Made by a program: the position numbers and the translations under genes. From contig JANJTP010000043.1 of assembly GCA_024711025.1 (NCBI GenBank), forward strand, positions 1 to 64,000: 64,000 bases of DNA, read 5' to 3'. The DNA is from Solirubrobacteraceae bacterium. GTDB taxonomy: Bacteria > Actinomycetota > Thermoleophilia > Solirubrobacterales > Solirubrobacteraceae. Of the stretch, positions 9,026 through 20,650 are shown piece by piece. Below the pieces are notes generated by a model. The model made no database searches. It was not told the DNA's origin and saw nothing but the letters and a program-made list of their open reading frames with translations. Position 1 is the first letter of the stretch. Each line of letters starts with the position of its first letter.

Positions 9026-10297
9026 TCAGAGGACTTCGTCGAGCCGGCCGACGATCTCGCCGGCGTAGCGCGTGTAGTGGTCCAGGTCGAAGATCGCCTC
9101 GAGGTCGAGGCCCAGGTGCCGCGCGGCGAGCAGCTCGCGCAGGTGGACGCCCTCGTCCCAGGCGCGCTGGGCGTCCTGCTGGACGATGCGGTAGGCTTCG
9201 TCGCGGCTCATGCCGGAGGAGACGAGCGCGAGCAGCGCGCGCTGGCTGAACAGCGCGCCGTGCGTCAGGTCGAGGTTCGCGCGCATCCGCCCCGCGTCGA
9301 CGACGAGCCCGAGGACGACGCGGATCGCGAGGTGCTGCACGTAGTCGAGGAGGATCAGCGAGTCCGGGATGACGATGCGCTCGGCACCCGAGTGGCTGAT
9401 GTCCCGCTCGTGCCAGAGCGCGACGTTCTCGAGCGCGGCCTGCGCATTGCCGCGCAGCACGCGCGCCAGGCCCGTGATCCGCTCGGTCGTGATCGGGTTG
9501 CGCTTGTGCGGCATCGCCGACGAGCCCTTCTGCTGCCCGGAGCGGAACGGCTCGCGCGCCTCGAGGACCTCCGTGCGCTGCAGATGGCGCACCTCCGTCG
9601 CCAATCGCTCCAGGCCGGCGCCGGCGAGTGCGACGGCCTGCAGGAGCTGCGCGTGGCGATCACGCGGGACGACCTGGGTCGAGACCGGCTCGGGCCGCAG
9701 GTCGAGCCGCGCGAGCACGCCGCGCTCGAAGCCCGGACCGGTCGCCGAGTACGTCCCGACGGCGCCGCTGATCGCGCCGAACGCCGCTTCGTCGAAGGCG
9801 CGCGCGAGCCGTTCCCGGTTGCGCGCGGCCTCCATCGCGAAGCCCGCGAGCTTGATGCCGAACGTCGTCGGCTCGGCGTGGATCCCGTGGGTGCGCCCGA
9901 CGCAGATCGTCCCCACGTGCGCGCGCGCCTGCTCGGCGAGCGCGAGGGCGAGCTCGCTCGCCCCTGCGAGCACGATCTCGCCGGCGCGGCGGAGCTGCAC
10001 GGCGAGCGCCGTGTCGAGCACGTCGCTCGACGTCAGCCCGAAGTGGATCCAGCGGCCGGCCGGCCCGGCCGACTCCGCCAGCACGTCGACGAACGCCGCG
10101 ACGTCGTGGTCGGTGACGCGCTCGCGCTCCTGCACCGCCTCGACGGTGAACGTGGCGCGACGGATCGCCTCGAGCTCCTGTGCCGTCGGGCCGTCCATCT
10201 CCTCGCACGCCGCGACCTCGACGACGCGCCAGGCCTCCATCCGCGCCTGGTCGGTCCACAGCGCGCCCATCTCGGGGCGGGTGTAGCGGTCGATCAC
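9026..10297 (-). CDS. purB: Adenylosuccinate lyase
   Basis: A 423-residue fumarase/aspartase-superfamily lyase that cleaves SAICAR to AICAR and adenylosuccinate to AMP. The GTG at 10297 gives VIDRYTRPEMGALW, a typical PurB opening. FGLTSSDVLDTALA contains a conserved substrate loop, and the signature GSSAMPHKRNP lies near residue 255. It follows purE with only 16 bases between. The track ORF extends 31 residues back into purE and should be trimmed. Confidence 0.95.
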   Translation of the reverse strand: MIDRYTRPEMGALWTDQARMEAWRVVEVAACEEMDGPTAQELEAIRRATFTVEAVQERERVTDHDVAAFVDVLAESAGPAGRWIHFGLTSSDVLDTALAVQLRRAGEIVLAGASELALALAEQARAHVGTICVGRTHGIHAEPTTFGIKLAGFAMEAARNRERLARAFDEAAFGAISGAVGTYSATGPGFERGVLARLDLRPEPVSTQVVPRDRHAQLLQAVALAGAGLERLATEVRHLQRTEVLEAREPFRSGQQKGSSAMPHKRNPITTERITGLARVLRGNAQAALENVALWHERDISHSGAERIVIPDSLILLDYVQHLAIRVVLGLVVDAGRMRANLDLTHGALFSQRALLALVSSGMSRDEAYRIVQQDAQRAWDEGVHLRELLAARHLGLDLEAIFDLDHYTRYAGEIVGRLDEVL

Positions 10298-10313
10298 GGG
10301 CGGGCCACCGACC

Positions 10314-10784
10314 TCACGCGTTGAGCAGCCGCAGCGCCAGATGACCGGCGTTCTTGGCGTTGTCCAGGCCGACGCAGGCGACCGGCACACCCGGCGGCAT
10401 CTGGACGACCGACAGGATCGCGTCGAGCCCGCCGGCCGCGCTGAGCCGGCTCGACAGCGGAACGCCGATCACCGGCAGGTCGGTGTGGGCGGCGGCGACG
10501 CCCGGGAGCGCCGCCGACAGCCCGGCGCCGGCGATGATCACCTTGAGCCCGCGCAGCCGCGCGTTGCGGCAGTAGTCGGCGACCGTCTCGGGATCGCGGT
10601 GCGCCGACATCACCCGGACCTCGAAGCCGATCCCCTGCTCGGCGAGCACCTCGCCGGCCTGCTCCATGAGCTCCAAGTCGGACTTCGAGCCCATGATGAT
10701 CCCGACGCGCGGAGCGTCCACGTCGAGCCCGGCGAACGAGGTCTCGGTCTCGGCCTGCGTGATATCGGTCGGCTGATCGGTCAT
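10314..10784 (-). CDS. purE: N5-carboxyaminoimidazole ribonucleotide mutase
   Basis: A 156-residue PurE from the ATG at 10784. After an unconserved N-terminus of about 25 residues come [25 protein letters not shown] and the [13 protein letters not shown] substrate-binding loop, ending [15 protein letters not shown]. It carries out carboxyl transfer to give CAIR. No purK is seen in the window. Its ATG overlaps the purD stop by four bases. The track buries it in a read-through ORF. Confidence 0.93.
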   Translation of the reverse strand: MTDQPTDITQAETETSFAGLDVDAPRVGIIMGSKSDLELMEQAGEVLAEQGIGFEVRVMSAHRDPETVADYCRNARLRGLKVIIAGAGLSAALPGVAAAHTDLPVIGVPLSSRLSAAGGLDAILSVVQMPPGVPVACVGLDNAKNAGHLALRLLNA

Positions 10785-12049
10785 GTCGTGAGGCGCTCCT
10801 TCGCGCGCAGCGCGATGTCGCGCCTGAGCTGGCGGCCGTCGAAGTCGACGAGCTCGGCGGCAGCATAGGCCGCGGCCCGGGCGGCGGCGGCGCTCTCGCC
10901 GAGCGCCGTGAGCCCCAGGACGCGCCCGCCGGCGGTCACGAGCCGGCCCTCGTCGTCGAGCCTCGTGCCCGCGTGGGTCACCTCGGCCCTGGCGGGCACC
11001 GCATCCAGGCCACGGATCTCGTCGCCGCCGCGAGGCGACTCCGGGTACCCGGCCGCGGCGAGCACGAGCGTCACGGCGGTGCGCGGGTCCCACTCGAGCC
11101 GTGCGCCCTCCAGTCCGCCGGGCCGCGTCGCGGCGAGCAGCAGATCGGCAAGGTCCCCGCGCAGCCGCGGCAGCACCGCCTGCGTCTCGGGGTCGCCGAA
11201 GCGCACGTTGTACTCGAGCACGCGCGGGCCGTCGGCGGTCAGCATGATCCCGGCGTACAGGACTCCGTGGAACGGGGTGCCGCGCCGTGCGAGCTCGTCG
11301 ACGATCGGCTGGTGGACCGCCGCGGCGATCTGGGCCGCGCGCTCCTCGTCGACCTCGGCGACCGGCGAGTACGAGCCCATCCCGCCGGTGTTCGGCCCTT
11401 CGTCGCCGTCGCCGATCCGCTTGTAGTCGCGGGCCGAGGCGAGCGGCACCGCGCGCACGCCGTCGCACAGGGCGAGCAGCGACAGCTCCTCGCCCTCGAG
11501 GTGCTCCTCGACGACGACCGGCCCCTCGCCGAAGCGCCGCTCGACGAGGAACGCGTCGAGCGCGGCACGCGCCTGCGCCTCGTCCTGCGCGATCACGACG
11601 CCCTTCCCCGCCGCGAGCCCGTCGAACTTGAGCACCACCGGATATCGGTCGATCGCCGCCATGCCGTCGTCGGGCGCCTCGACCGCGCGCCAGGCCGCCG
11701 TCGGGACGCCGGCCGCCGCCATGATCTCCTTCGCGTACGCCTTGGATCCCTCGAGGCGCGCCGCCGCGCGCCCGGGGCCGAACGCCGCGATCCCCTCCGC
11801 GGCGAGCGCGTCGACCAGACCCGCGACGAGCGGCGCCTCCGGCCCGACGACGACCAGGTCGACGCTCTCGGCGCGGGCCAGCGCGACGAGCCCGGGGACG
11901 TCGGCGACGGCCACGTCGTGCACCCGCGCGTCGCGGCCGATCCCGGGGTTGCCGGGGGCGCACAGGAGCTCGTGTGCCCGCGGCGAGCGCTTCAGCGCCC
12001 GCACGATCGCGTGCTCGCGACCGCCCGAGCCGACGACGAGGATCCGCAC
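10781..12049 (-). CDS. purD: Phosphoribosylamine-glycine ligase
   Basis: A 422-residue ATP-grasp ligase producing GAR. It opens [19 protein letters not shown] and carries [16 protein letters not shown] in the ATP-grasp, [11 protein letters not shown], and [14 protein letters not shown], all standard GARS motifs. The GTG start lies directly after the TAG of the upstream GYD-domain gene, with no spacer. It leads the purD-purE-purB run. Confidence 0.95.
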   Translation of the reverse strand: MRILVVGSGGREHAIVRALKRSPRAHELLCAPGNPGIGRDARVHDVAVADVPGLVALARAESVDLVVVGPEAPLVAGLVDALAAEGIAAFGPGRAAARLEGSKAYAKEIMAAAGVPTAAWRAVEAPDDGMAAIDRYPVVLKFDGLAAGKGVVIAQDEAQARAALDAFLVERRFGEGPVVVEEHLEGEELSLLALCDGVRAVPLASARDYKRIGDGDEGPNTGGMGSYSPVAEVDEERAAQIAAAVHQPIVDELARRGTPFHGVLYAGIMLTADGPRVLEYNVRFGDPETQAVLPRLRGDLADLLLAATRPGGLEGARLEWDPRTAVTLVLAAAGYPESPRGGDEIRGLDAVPARAEVTHAGTRLDDEGRLVTAGGRVLGLTALGESAAAARAAAYAAAELVDFDGRQLRRDIALRAKERLTT

Positions 12050-12331
12050 CTAGAGGGAGGCGATGAAGTCGTCGACCGGGAAGGCCGCGAGCGTCTCGTA
12101 CATCACGGTGCCGCGCGAGCCGAGCTCGAGCGAGACGCGCGCCATCGTCACGTCATCGGGGGCCTCGACGACGTTGACGAAGTCGAACCGACCGAGCGTC
12201 GCCCACTGCGCCTTGACGACCGCGCCGAGCTGCTCGACCTCCCTGTTGACCTCACGAATGCGCTGCGGGTTGTTCTTGATCGTCGAGACACCCTCGGGCG
12301 TGAGCTTCGAGAGCATGATGTAGGTGGGCAA
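12050..12331 (-). CDS. GYD-domain protein of unknown function
   Basis: A 93-residue protein (MPTYIMLSKLTPEGVSTIKNNP...) matching the small GYD family, which forms ferredoxin-like alpha/beta barrels and has no settled biochemical role. Central RFDFVNVVEAPDD and GSRGTVMYETLAAFP follow the family layout. It stands immediately before purD and probably shares its transcript. Confidence 0.8.
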   Translation of the reverse strand: MPTYIMLSKLTPEGVSTIKNNPQRIREVNREVEQLGAVVKAQWATLGRFDFVNVVEAPDDVTMARVSLELGSRGTVMYETLAAFPVDDFIASL

Positions 12332-12427
12332 GTCGCCTCCCTTGATCGCTTGCCCTGTGTTCTATCCGACCGGGCGCGCGGGCGTCGCTCACCCGCCCGG
12401 TGCCGCGGTCCGGCCGCGATCCGCGGG

Positions 12428-15004
<2,577 letters not shown>

Positions 15005-15006
15005 GG

Positions 15007-15039
15007 ATCTAAGTGTAGTCGACTGAGATTTTGCGTCAA
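15007..15039 (-). promoter_or_regulatory. clpB promoter with HAIR-like HspR operator
   Basis: On the minus strand TTGACG (15034-15039), a 16-base spacer and TACACT (15012-15017) form a plausible sigma-70 promoter a few bases from the ATG, implying a very short leader. Overlapping it, 15007-15029 reads ATCTCAGT-N7-ACTTAGAT, an inverted repeat with 7 of 8 arm positions paired. The known HspR box in actinobacteria is CTTGAGT-N7-ACTCAAG; the inner AGT-N7-ACT core and spacing agree. The dnaK leader carries a related site, and hspR is encoded next door. Confidence 0.65.
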
Positions 15040-15058
15040 GCACGGGTGCCGACGGCGT

Positions 15059-15126
15059 CGGCGGGCGGGGGGGCGGGGGACGCGCCGGGGACGGCGGGGT
15101 GGGCGGGCGCGGCGGGGACGGGGCGG
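15059..15126. repeat. G-run-rich tract upstream of clpB
   Basis: About 68 bases made largely of runs of three to seven G on the plus strand (C-runs on the clpB coding strand) with GGCGGG and GGGGAC units. It could fold into G-quadruplexes on the plus strand. It lies upstream of the clpB promoter, outside any supported gene. Confidence 0.4.
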
Positions 15127-15190
15127 CAGGCCTTGCCAGACCGGTACACACCGACGACGCGTCGCGTCTTCGTCTTGGGGCTACCGGAGC

Positions 15191-15304
15191 GTGGGAAACG
15201 TCGATCTCGCGTGCTTCGAGTCTCACCGCCTTACGTTTGCCACGTTCTGGCGTGGGCAAGGTCGAGCGGTGCCGACGAGCGCTCGCGAAGTCGACGTTCA
15301 CCAC
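15191..15304. repeat. 114-bp palindromic intergenic element, copy A
   Basis: The element begins GTGGGAAACGTCGATCTCG and ends TCGACGTTCACCAC. Its two halves pair over most of their length: the first 24 bases match the reverse complement of the last 24 at 19 positions, and the inner arms flank a short central CACGTTCTGGCGTGG. A second intergenic element at 36637-36750 has the same length, same ends, same left-arm block AACGTCGATCTCG and near-identical centre. It sits between hspR and clpB. No open reading frame explains it. Confidence 0.6.
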
Positions 15305-15340
15305 ACGTAGACCCCACCCCACCACACGTAGACCCCACCC

Positions 15341-15550
15341 CCGCGACCCTGCCAATGACGACCCGCCCCGCGAGCCCCCACGACCTGCCAACGACGACCC
15401 CGGCGAGCCCCCGCGACCTGCCAACGACGACCCCGGCGAGCCCGCCCCGCGACCCGGCCAACGACGACCGGGTCCACGGCTCCCGCGCGATGCGCCGGTT
15501 CGTCCCGCAACCTGCCCCGCGACCCTGCCAATGACGACCCGCCCCGCGAC
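15341..15550. repeat. Degenerate tandem repeat, period about 33-37 bp
   Basis: A unit around GACCTGCCAACGACGACC recurs with its GCCAAYGACGACC core starting at 15351, 15387, 15420, 15457 and 15527. Spacings are 36, 33, 37 and 70 (two periods). Between cores the spacer is CCGGCGAGCCCC-like and itself repeated. A shorter CACACGTAGACCCCACC duplication lies just before it (15302-15340). The tract falls in the hspR-clpB gap. It is not a CRISPR, because the spacers are not unique. Confidence 0.65.
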
Positions 15551-15625
15551 GACGCGACGCGTGATGCGCCGCAATCGCCGCAGCCCACGACTGCGACGAA
15601 GCGCTCCGGGGCGGTGGATCCGCGC

Positions 15626-16114
15626 TCAGCGTTCCCGCTCGACCGGGATCCGCCGCGCCGAGCGCGGGGGCGTGCGCACGTCGGACGCGCGGACGATCGC
15701 GGTCGAGTGGCGGATCGGCACGAGCTCGCCGCGCATCGAGCGGCGCACGCTGTCGAGCTCGGCCTCGAGCTCCTCGCGCATCCGCCGGCTGCGCGCCTCG
15801 AGCTGCTCGAGCCGGCGCCGGGCGCCCTCGAGCTGCGCCTCCAGCTCCAGCACGCGCTCGACCCCGGCGAGGTTGAGGCCCAGCTCGGTCGTCATCTCCT
15901 GGATGCGCCGCAGCCGCTCGACGTCGGCCTGCGAGTAGAGCCGCGTCCCCTTCGGCGAGCGCTGGGGCTCGATCAGCCCGCGCGCCTCGTACATCCGCAG
16001 GGTCTGCGGGTGCATGTCGGCCAGCTCGGCGGCGACCGAGATCATGAAGACGCCGCGCTCGACGTCGACCGAGATCCGGGTGCGCGTGCGCGGCGGGCGG
16101 CCGGGATGCGCCAT
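15626..16114 (-). CDS. hspR: Heat-shock repressor HspR (MerR family)
   Basis: A 162-residue MerR-type regulator. The helix-turn-helix and wing are at about residues 23-75 (FMISVAAELADMHPQTLRMY, ARGLIEPQRSPKGTRLYSQ), with HPQTLR typical of HspR. A long coiled coil follows (ERVLELEAQLEGARRRLEQL). In Streptomyces and mycobacteria HspR represses dnaK and clpB with DnaK as co-repressor. Here the gene is last in dnaK-grpE-dnaJ-hspR, its ATG sharing a base with the dnaJ stop, and HspR-like boxes precede both dnaK and clpB. Confidence 0.92.
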   Translation of the reverse strand: MAHPGRPPRTRTRISVDVERGVFMISVAAELADMHPQTLRMYEARGLIEPQRSPKGTRLYSQADVERLRRIQEMTTELGLNLAGVERVLELEAQLEGARRRLEQLEARSRRMREELEAELDSVRRSMRGELVPIRHSTAIVRASDVRTPPRSARRIPVERER

Positions 16115-17223
16115 CAGGCCTGCTCCCCGACCCCGACGAAGAGGCGCTCGCGGGGGTTCGAGCCGTTCATGGTCTCGGACAGCTTGTCGATCAGCTCGGA
16201 CTGCTCGGCGCTGAGCGTGCTCGGCACGTCGATCACGAAGCGGTAGTGGATGTCGCCCGCGCCCTTTCCGCCGAGCCGCGGCGGCCCCTCGCCGCGCAGG
16301 CGCTGGACGGTGCCGTGACGGGTGCCGGCCGGCACCCGCAGCGTCTTGCGGCCGCTCAGCGTCGGCACGTCCACCTGGGCGCCGCGCAGCGCCTCCGGGA
16401 TCGTCAGCGGCACCTCGACCTCCACGTGGTCGCCCTTGCGGCGGAAGATCGGCGACGGGCGAACGCGCGTGACGACGTAGAGGTCCCCGTTAGGGCCGCC
16501 GTTGCGACCCTCCTCGCCCTTGCCGGCGATCCGCACCCGCGAGCCCTCGCGCACTCCGGCCGGGATGTTGACCCGCAGGCGGCGCGCCTGCTGGGTCTGA
16601 CCGGACCCGCCGCACGTCGGGCACGGGTCGTCGATGATCGTTCCCGTGCCGTGGCAGCGCGAGCACGGCTGCGAGATCGAGAACAGCCCCTGCCCCTGCG
16701 ACTCGATCCCGCGTCCCTGGCAGCGCGGGCAGACGTTCGGCGACGAGGGCGGCTTGGCGCCGGTGCCATGGCAGGTCGGACAGGGCGCCGACATCGTCAG
16801 GGTCAGCGGCACCTGAGTGCCCGATATCGCCTGGTCGAAGCTCAGCGACACCTCCGCCTCGAGGTCGCGGCCGCGATCGGGGCGCGGCCTCCCGCGACGC
16901 CCGGCGCCCGGAGCACCGCCCGGACCGCCCCCGAACAGGTTCGAGAGGATGTCGCCGAAGCTCGACTGGTCGAATCCGGGGCCTCCCGGAGCGCCGCCGA
17001 ACGCGCCGATCCCGCCGCGGTCGTACTCCTTGCGCTTGTCCGCGTCGCCGAGCACGTCGTAGGCCGCGGAGATCTCCTTGAAGCGCTCCTCGGCTCGTGC
17101 GTCGTCCGGGTTGCGGTCGGGGTGGTACTCGCGGGCGAGCTTGCGATAGGCCTTCTTGACCTCGTCCTGCGAGGCCTTCCGGTCGACTCCGAGGACCTTG
17201 TAGAGATCAGCCTGCCGCGCCAT
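16114..17223 (-). CDS. dnaJ: Co-chaperone DnaJ
   Basis: A 369-residue type I Hsp40. From the ATG at 17223: a J-domain with HPDRNP at about residue 34, a Gly/Phe-rich linker ([17 protein letters not shown]), four CxxCxGxG-type zinc motifs ([32 protein letters not shown]), then the substrate-binding beta domains. It stimulates DnaK ATPase and delivers unfolded clients. The longer track ORF reads back into grpE. It is placed 11 bp after grpE and overlaps hspR by one base. Confidence 0.95.
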   Translation of the reverse strand: MARQADLYKVLGVDRKASQDEVKKAYRKLAREYHPDRNPDDARAEERFKEISAAYDVLGDADKRKEYDRGGIGAFGGAPGGPGFDQSSFGDILSNLFGGGPGGAPGAGRRGRPRPDRGRDLEAEVSLSFDQAISGTQVPLTLTMSAPCPTCHGTGAKPPSSPNVCPRCQGRGIESQGQGLFSISQPCSRCHGTGTIIDDPCPTCGGSGQTQQARRLRVNIPAGVREGSRVRIAGKGEEGRNGGPNGDLYVVTRVRPSPIFRRKGDHVEVEVPLTIPEALRGAQVDVPTLSGRKTLRVPAGTRHGTVQRLRGEGPPRLGGKGAGDIHYRFVIDVPSTLSAEQSELIDKLSETMNGSNPRERLFVGVGEQA

Positions 17224-17234
17224 GCCGTTCGCCC

Positions 17235-17912
17235 CTAGGCCGCGACGACGACCTTGGCGGCGCGCAGCACGTCGTCGCCGATCCGATAGCCCGGCTGGAC
17301 GACCTCGACGATCGCGCCGCTTGCGAGTCCCGGGGCCGGCGCCTGGGCGATCGCCTCGTGGACGTGCGGATCGAACGGCTCGCCGGCGGGAGCGTCCTGG
17401 CTGATGCCGACCCGGCCGAGCGCCGCGAGCAGCTCGCTCTGCACGAGGCGGATGCCGTCGGTCAGGTGATGGTCGGCGTTCTCGGGCTGGCCCTCGGCCG
17501 CGGCCAGCGCGCGATCGAGGTTGTCCAGGCTCGGCAGCAGCTCGCGAGCCAGCCGGGCGATGCCGCGGCCCTCGGCCGCGGCCACGTCGCGCCGGGCGCG
17601 CCGGCGGACGTTCTCCAGGTCGGCGGCCGTGCGCAGCCACTGGTCCTTGTAGTCAGGCTCGGCCTCGACCGCCACCTCGGGCGCGAGCCCGACGTCCGCG
17701 GGGGAACCCGGGTCCGGCACAGGCTCCGAGCCCGGCACGGCCTCGGCGGGGTCGCCCGCGGAGGCCGACGAGGCCGCGGACCCGTCGTCCGCGGCTCCCG
17801 CTCCGGCCGCCGCTCCCGCTCCGGCCGCGGCTCCCGCTCCGGCTCCGGCTCCGTCATGCGGCAGACCCACCTCGGCCTCGGCCGGCGGGTCGCCTTCGTG
17901 AGCGCCGGTCAT
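17235..17912 (-). CDS. grpE: Nucleotide exchange factor GrpE
   Basis: A 225-residue GrpE. The first 85 or so residues are low complexity (GAGAGAAAGAGAAAGAGAA) and acidic; the GrpE core follows ([20 protein letters not shown]) with coiled coil and C-terminal beta-wing ending [20 protein letters not shown]. It releases ADP from DnaK. The ATG at 17912 is preferred because GAGGAG lies five bases upstream and the ATG overlaps the dnaK TGA; the track start is the GTG at 17915. Confidence 0.93.
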   Translation of the reverse strand: MTGAHEGDPPAEAEVGLPHDGAGAGAGAAAGAGAAAGAGAADDGSAASSASAGDPAEAVPGSEPVPDPGSPADVGLAPEVAVEAEPDYKDQWLRTAADLENVRRRARRDVAAAEGRGIARLARELLPSLDNLDRALAAAEGQPENADHHLTDGIRLVQSELLAALGRVGISQDAPAGEPFDPHVHEAIAQAPAPGLASGAIVEVVQPGYRIGDDVLRAAKVVVAA

Positions 17913-19813
17913 CACCGCTCCTCGTCGACGACCTCGGCGTCGACGACCTCCTCCTCGGAGGCCGCGCCACCGTCGGCGCCGGCGCCGTCACCGGATGCTC
18001 CCGCCTGCTGCTGGGCGCGCTCGTACATCGCCTCGGAGACCTTGTGGAACGAGGCTTGCAGGCCCTCGGCCCTGGCGTTGATCGCCGCGGGGTCATCACT
18101 TTCGAGGCTCTCGCGGACCTCCTTGATCGAACGCTCGATCTCCTCCTTGGAGGAGGCGTCGATCGCGTCGCCCATCTCCTTGATCTGACGCTCGGCCTGG
18201 TAGGCCGCGTTCTCGGCGTTGTTGCGCGCCTCGGCAAGCTCGCGCGCCCGACGGTCCTCCTCGGCGTGCGACTCGGCGTCCGAGACCATCCGCTTGATCT
18301 CGTCGTCGGACAGACCGGCACCGGCCTTGATCTCGATCTTCTGCTCCTTGCCGGTCCCGAGGTCCTTCGCCGAGACCGCGAGGATGCCGTTCGCGTCGAT
18401 GTCGAACGTGACCTCGACCTGCGGGATGCCGCGCGGCGCCGGGGGGATGCCGGTGAGCTGGAACTTGCCCAGCGACTTGTTGCTGGTCGCCATCTCGCGC
18501 TCGCCCTGCAGCACGTGGATCTCGACCGACGGCTGGTTGTCCTCGGCGGTCGAGAAGACCTCCGACTTCTTCGTCGGGATCGTCGTGTTGCGCTCGATGA
18601 GCCTGGTCATGACACCGCCCTTCGTCTCGATGCCGAGCGTCAGCGGGGTCACGTCGAGCAGCAGCACGTCCTTGACGTCGCCGGCGAGCACCCCGGCCTG
18701 GATCGCCGCGCCGACGGCGACGACCTCGTCCGGGTTGACGCCGCGGTGCGGCTCCTTGCCGGTGAGCTGCTTGACCTTCTCCTGGACTGCGGGCATGCGC
18801 GTCATGCCACCGACGAGCACGACGTGGTCGACGTCCTTGACGCCCTTGTCCCTGGCGTCGTCGAGCGCCTGGCGGACCGGGACGACGACGCGGTCGAGCA
18901 GGTTGCTCGTCAGCTCGCCGAGCTTGCTGCGCGTCAGGCGCATGTCGAGGTGCTTGGGCCCGGAGGCGTCGGCCGTGATGAACGGCAGGTTGATCTGCGT
19001 CTCCTGCGCCGTCGAGAGCTCGATCTTCGCCTTCTCGGCCGCCTCGTAGAGCCGCTGCAGCGCCATCGGGTCGGCGGTCAGGTCGATCGCCTGCGTCTTC
19101 TTGAACTCGCCCGCGAGCCAGTCGACGACCGCCTTGTCGAAGTTGTCGCCGCCGAGGTGGTTGTCGCCGGCGGTCGACTTGACCTCGAAGACGCCGTCGC
19201 CGATCTCGAGCACCGACACGTCGAACGTGCCGCCGCCGAGGTCGAAGACGAGGATCGTCTGGTCGGTGTCCTTGTCGAGCCCGTAGGCGAGCGAGGCCGC
19301 GGTCGGCTCGTTGATGATCCGCTTGACCTCGAGCCCGGCGATCTGGCCGGCGTCCTTCGTCGCCTGGCGCTGGTCGTCGTTGAAGTAGGCCGGCACGGTG
19401 ATGACGGCGCCGTCGACGGTGTCGCCGAGATAGGCCTCGGCGTCGGCCTTGAGCTTGGCGAGGATCATCGCGCTGATCTCCGGCGGGCTGGACTGCTTGC
19501 CGCCCGCGTCGACGCGGGCGTCGCCGTTGGGTCCCGCGACCACCTTGTACGGGACGATCGACTCCTCCTCCTTGACCTCGGCCTCCTTGCGCCCCATGAA
19601 GCGCTTGATCGAGAAGACGGTGTTGGTCGGGTTGGTGACGGCCTGGCGCTTGGCGACGGTGCCGACAAGTCGCTCGCCGGAGGGCGAGAAGGCGACGACC
19701 GAGGGGGTCGTGCGGGCGCCCTCGGCGTTCTCGATCACGGTCGGCTCGCCGCCTTCGAGGACGGCCATGCACGAGTTCGTCGTGCCTAGGTCGATGCCGA
19801 TGATCTTGCCCAT
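17912..19813 (-). CDS. dnaK: Molecular chaperone DnaK (Hsp70)
   Basis: A 633-residue Hsp70 opening [20 protein letters not shown]. The ATPase domain shows [16 protein letters not shown] and [14 protein letters not shown] signatures, followed by the linker ([18 protein letters not shown]), the beta substrate-binding domain and a helical lid ending in an acidic tail ([14 protein letters not shown]). It is the first gene of dnaK-grpE-dnaJ-hspR and overlaps grpE. A HAIR-like operator lies about 70-90 bp upstream. Confidence 0.97.
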   Translation of the reverse strand: MGKIIGIDLGTTNSCMAVLEGGEPTVIENAEGARTTPSVVAFSPSGERLVGTVAKRQAVTNPTNTVFSIKRFMGRKEAEVKEEESIVPYKVVAGPNGDARVDAGGKQSSPPEISAMILAKLKADAEAYLGDTVDGAVITVPAYFNDDQRQATKDAGQIAGLEVKRIINEPTAASLAYGLDKDTDQTILVFDLGGGTFDVSVLEIGDGVFEVKSTAGDNHLGGDNFDKAVVDWLAGEFKKTQAIDLTADPMALQRLYEAAEKAKIELSTAQETQINLPFITADASGPKHLDMRLTRSKLGELTSNLLDRVVVPVRQALDDARDKGVKDVDHVVLVGGMTRMPAVQEKVKQLTGKEPHRGVNPDEVVAVGAAIQAGVLAGDVKDVLLLDVTPLTLGIETKGGVMTRLIERNTTIPTKKSEVFSTAEDNQPSVEIHVLQGEREMATSNKSLGKFQLTGIPPAPRGIPQVEVTFDIDANGILAVSAKDLGTGKEQKIEIKAGAGLSDDEIKRMVSDAESHAEEDRRARELAEARNNAENAAYQAERQIKEMGDAIDASSKEEIERSIKEVRESLESDDPAAINARAEGLQASFHKVSEAMYERAQQQAGASGDGAGADGGAASEEEVVDAEVVDEER

Positions 19814-19881
19814 GGATGCTCCTTGCGTGGTTGGGGCGACGAGCGCGCGACGGCCGGGCCGGTGACCGGGGGACGCGAGAA

Positions 19882-19904
19882 ATCTAAGTCAGGGAAAGGC
19901 AGAT
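19882..19904 (-). promoter_or_regulatory. HAIR-like HspR operator upstream of dnaK
   Basis: Minus strand ATCTGCCT-N7-ACTTAGAT. The right arm ACTTAGAT and left-arm ATCT are identical to the clpB site, with the same seven-base spacer. The left arm pairs less well than at clpB (outer ATCT/AGAT kept). GATAAGAT lies just upstream on the same strand and could contribute to the promoter, but no confident -35/-10 pair is assigned. Binding by HspR is inferred from family knowledge and the shared site. Confidence 0.55.
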
Positions 19905-19940
19905 CTTATCACGCGGGGCGCGACCGCCCAACCGCGGCGC

Positions 19941-20621
19941 TCATGCCTGGCGCCCCGGGCACATCCGCCGCAGCCCGCAGGAGCGGCAGGCGGGGTGGCG
20001 GGCGTGGCACGTGCGCCGCCCGTGGCGCAGCAGATTCACGTGCAGCTCGAGCTCGGCCCCCGGCGGCGTCAGCGCCAGCATCTCGTCGTGCTGCTCGGCA
20101 GACGGCGCGCCGGGGCGCAGCAGGCCCAGGCGCGTCGCGACGCGCGACACGTGCGTGTCGACCGGCACGTCGCGCAGCCCGTAGGAGAACAGCAGCACGC
20201 AGGCCGCCGTCTTGCGCCCCACGCCGGGCAGCGAGCAGAGCATCGCCCGCGATCGGTCGACCGGCGCCTCGCGCATCCACGACAGGTCGAGATCGTCCGG
20301 CAGCGCGGCGAGGATGTCGGCGATCCGCCGCGACTTCTGCACATGCAGGCCGCCCGGCTGGATCGCCGCCTCGATCTCGGCCACCGGCGCGGCGCGCACC
20401 GCCTCCCAGGTCGGCAGGCGCTCGCGCAGCCGAAGGAACGCCACGTCGCGATTGCGGTCGTTCGTCGACTGCGAGAGCACCGTCAGCACGAGCTCCGCGA
20501 GCGGGTCGCCGTGGGGCTCCATCACCGGCACCCCGTACAGCTCCCGCAGCCGCTCGCGCAGCGCGCGCACCCGCCTCGCGGAAGGGCGTTTCCAGGCTGA
20601 GCGAGGGATCGTTGCCGGCAC
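19941..20621 (-). CDS. nth: Endonuclease III (DNA glycosylase/AP lyase)
   Basis: A 226-residue HhH-GPD protein removing oxidised pyrimidines. LPGVGRKTAACVLLFSYG contains the helix-hairpin-helix and catalytic lysine, and VPVDTHVSR the catalytic aspartate. The C-terminal CHARHPACRSCGLRRMC gives the C-x6-C-x2-C-x5-C [4Fe-4S] loop. VLSQSTNDRNRD corresponds to the family's VLSAQTTD segment. It is divergent from the hydrolase gene, with a 29-bp gap that must carry both starts. Confidence 0.9.
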   Translation of the reverse strand: MPATIPRSAWKRPSARRVRALRERLRELYGVPVMEPHGDPLAELVLTVLSQSTNDRNRDVAFLRLRERLPTWEAVRAAPVAEIEAAIQPGGLHVQKSRRIADILAALPDDLDLSWMREAPVDRSRAMLCSLPGVGRKTAACVLLFSYGLRDVPVDTHVSRVATRLGLLRPGAPSAEQHDEMLALTPPGAELELHVNLLRHGRRTCHARHPACRSCGLRRMCPGRQA

Positions 20622-20650
20622 GACGGCGGACGGTATCGTGCGGCCGGACC

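Noticed and set aside
15341-15550. CRISPR array
   Set aside because: Repeats are degenerate, unit length varies, the spacers repeat too, and no cas genes are present.
15005-15574. N-terminal extension of ClpB in the track ORF
   Set aside because: The added 190 residues are translations of tandem repeats and a palindrome; ClpB starts canonically at MQPDRLT at 15004.
19823-20650. N-terminal half of the 552-residue plus-strand ORF
   Set aside because: It is antisense to nth; the alpha/beta hydrolase begins at GTG 20651.
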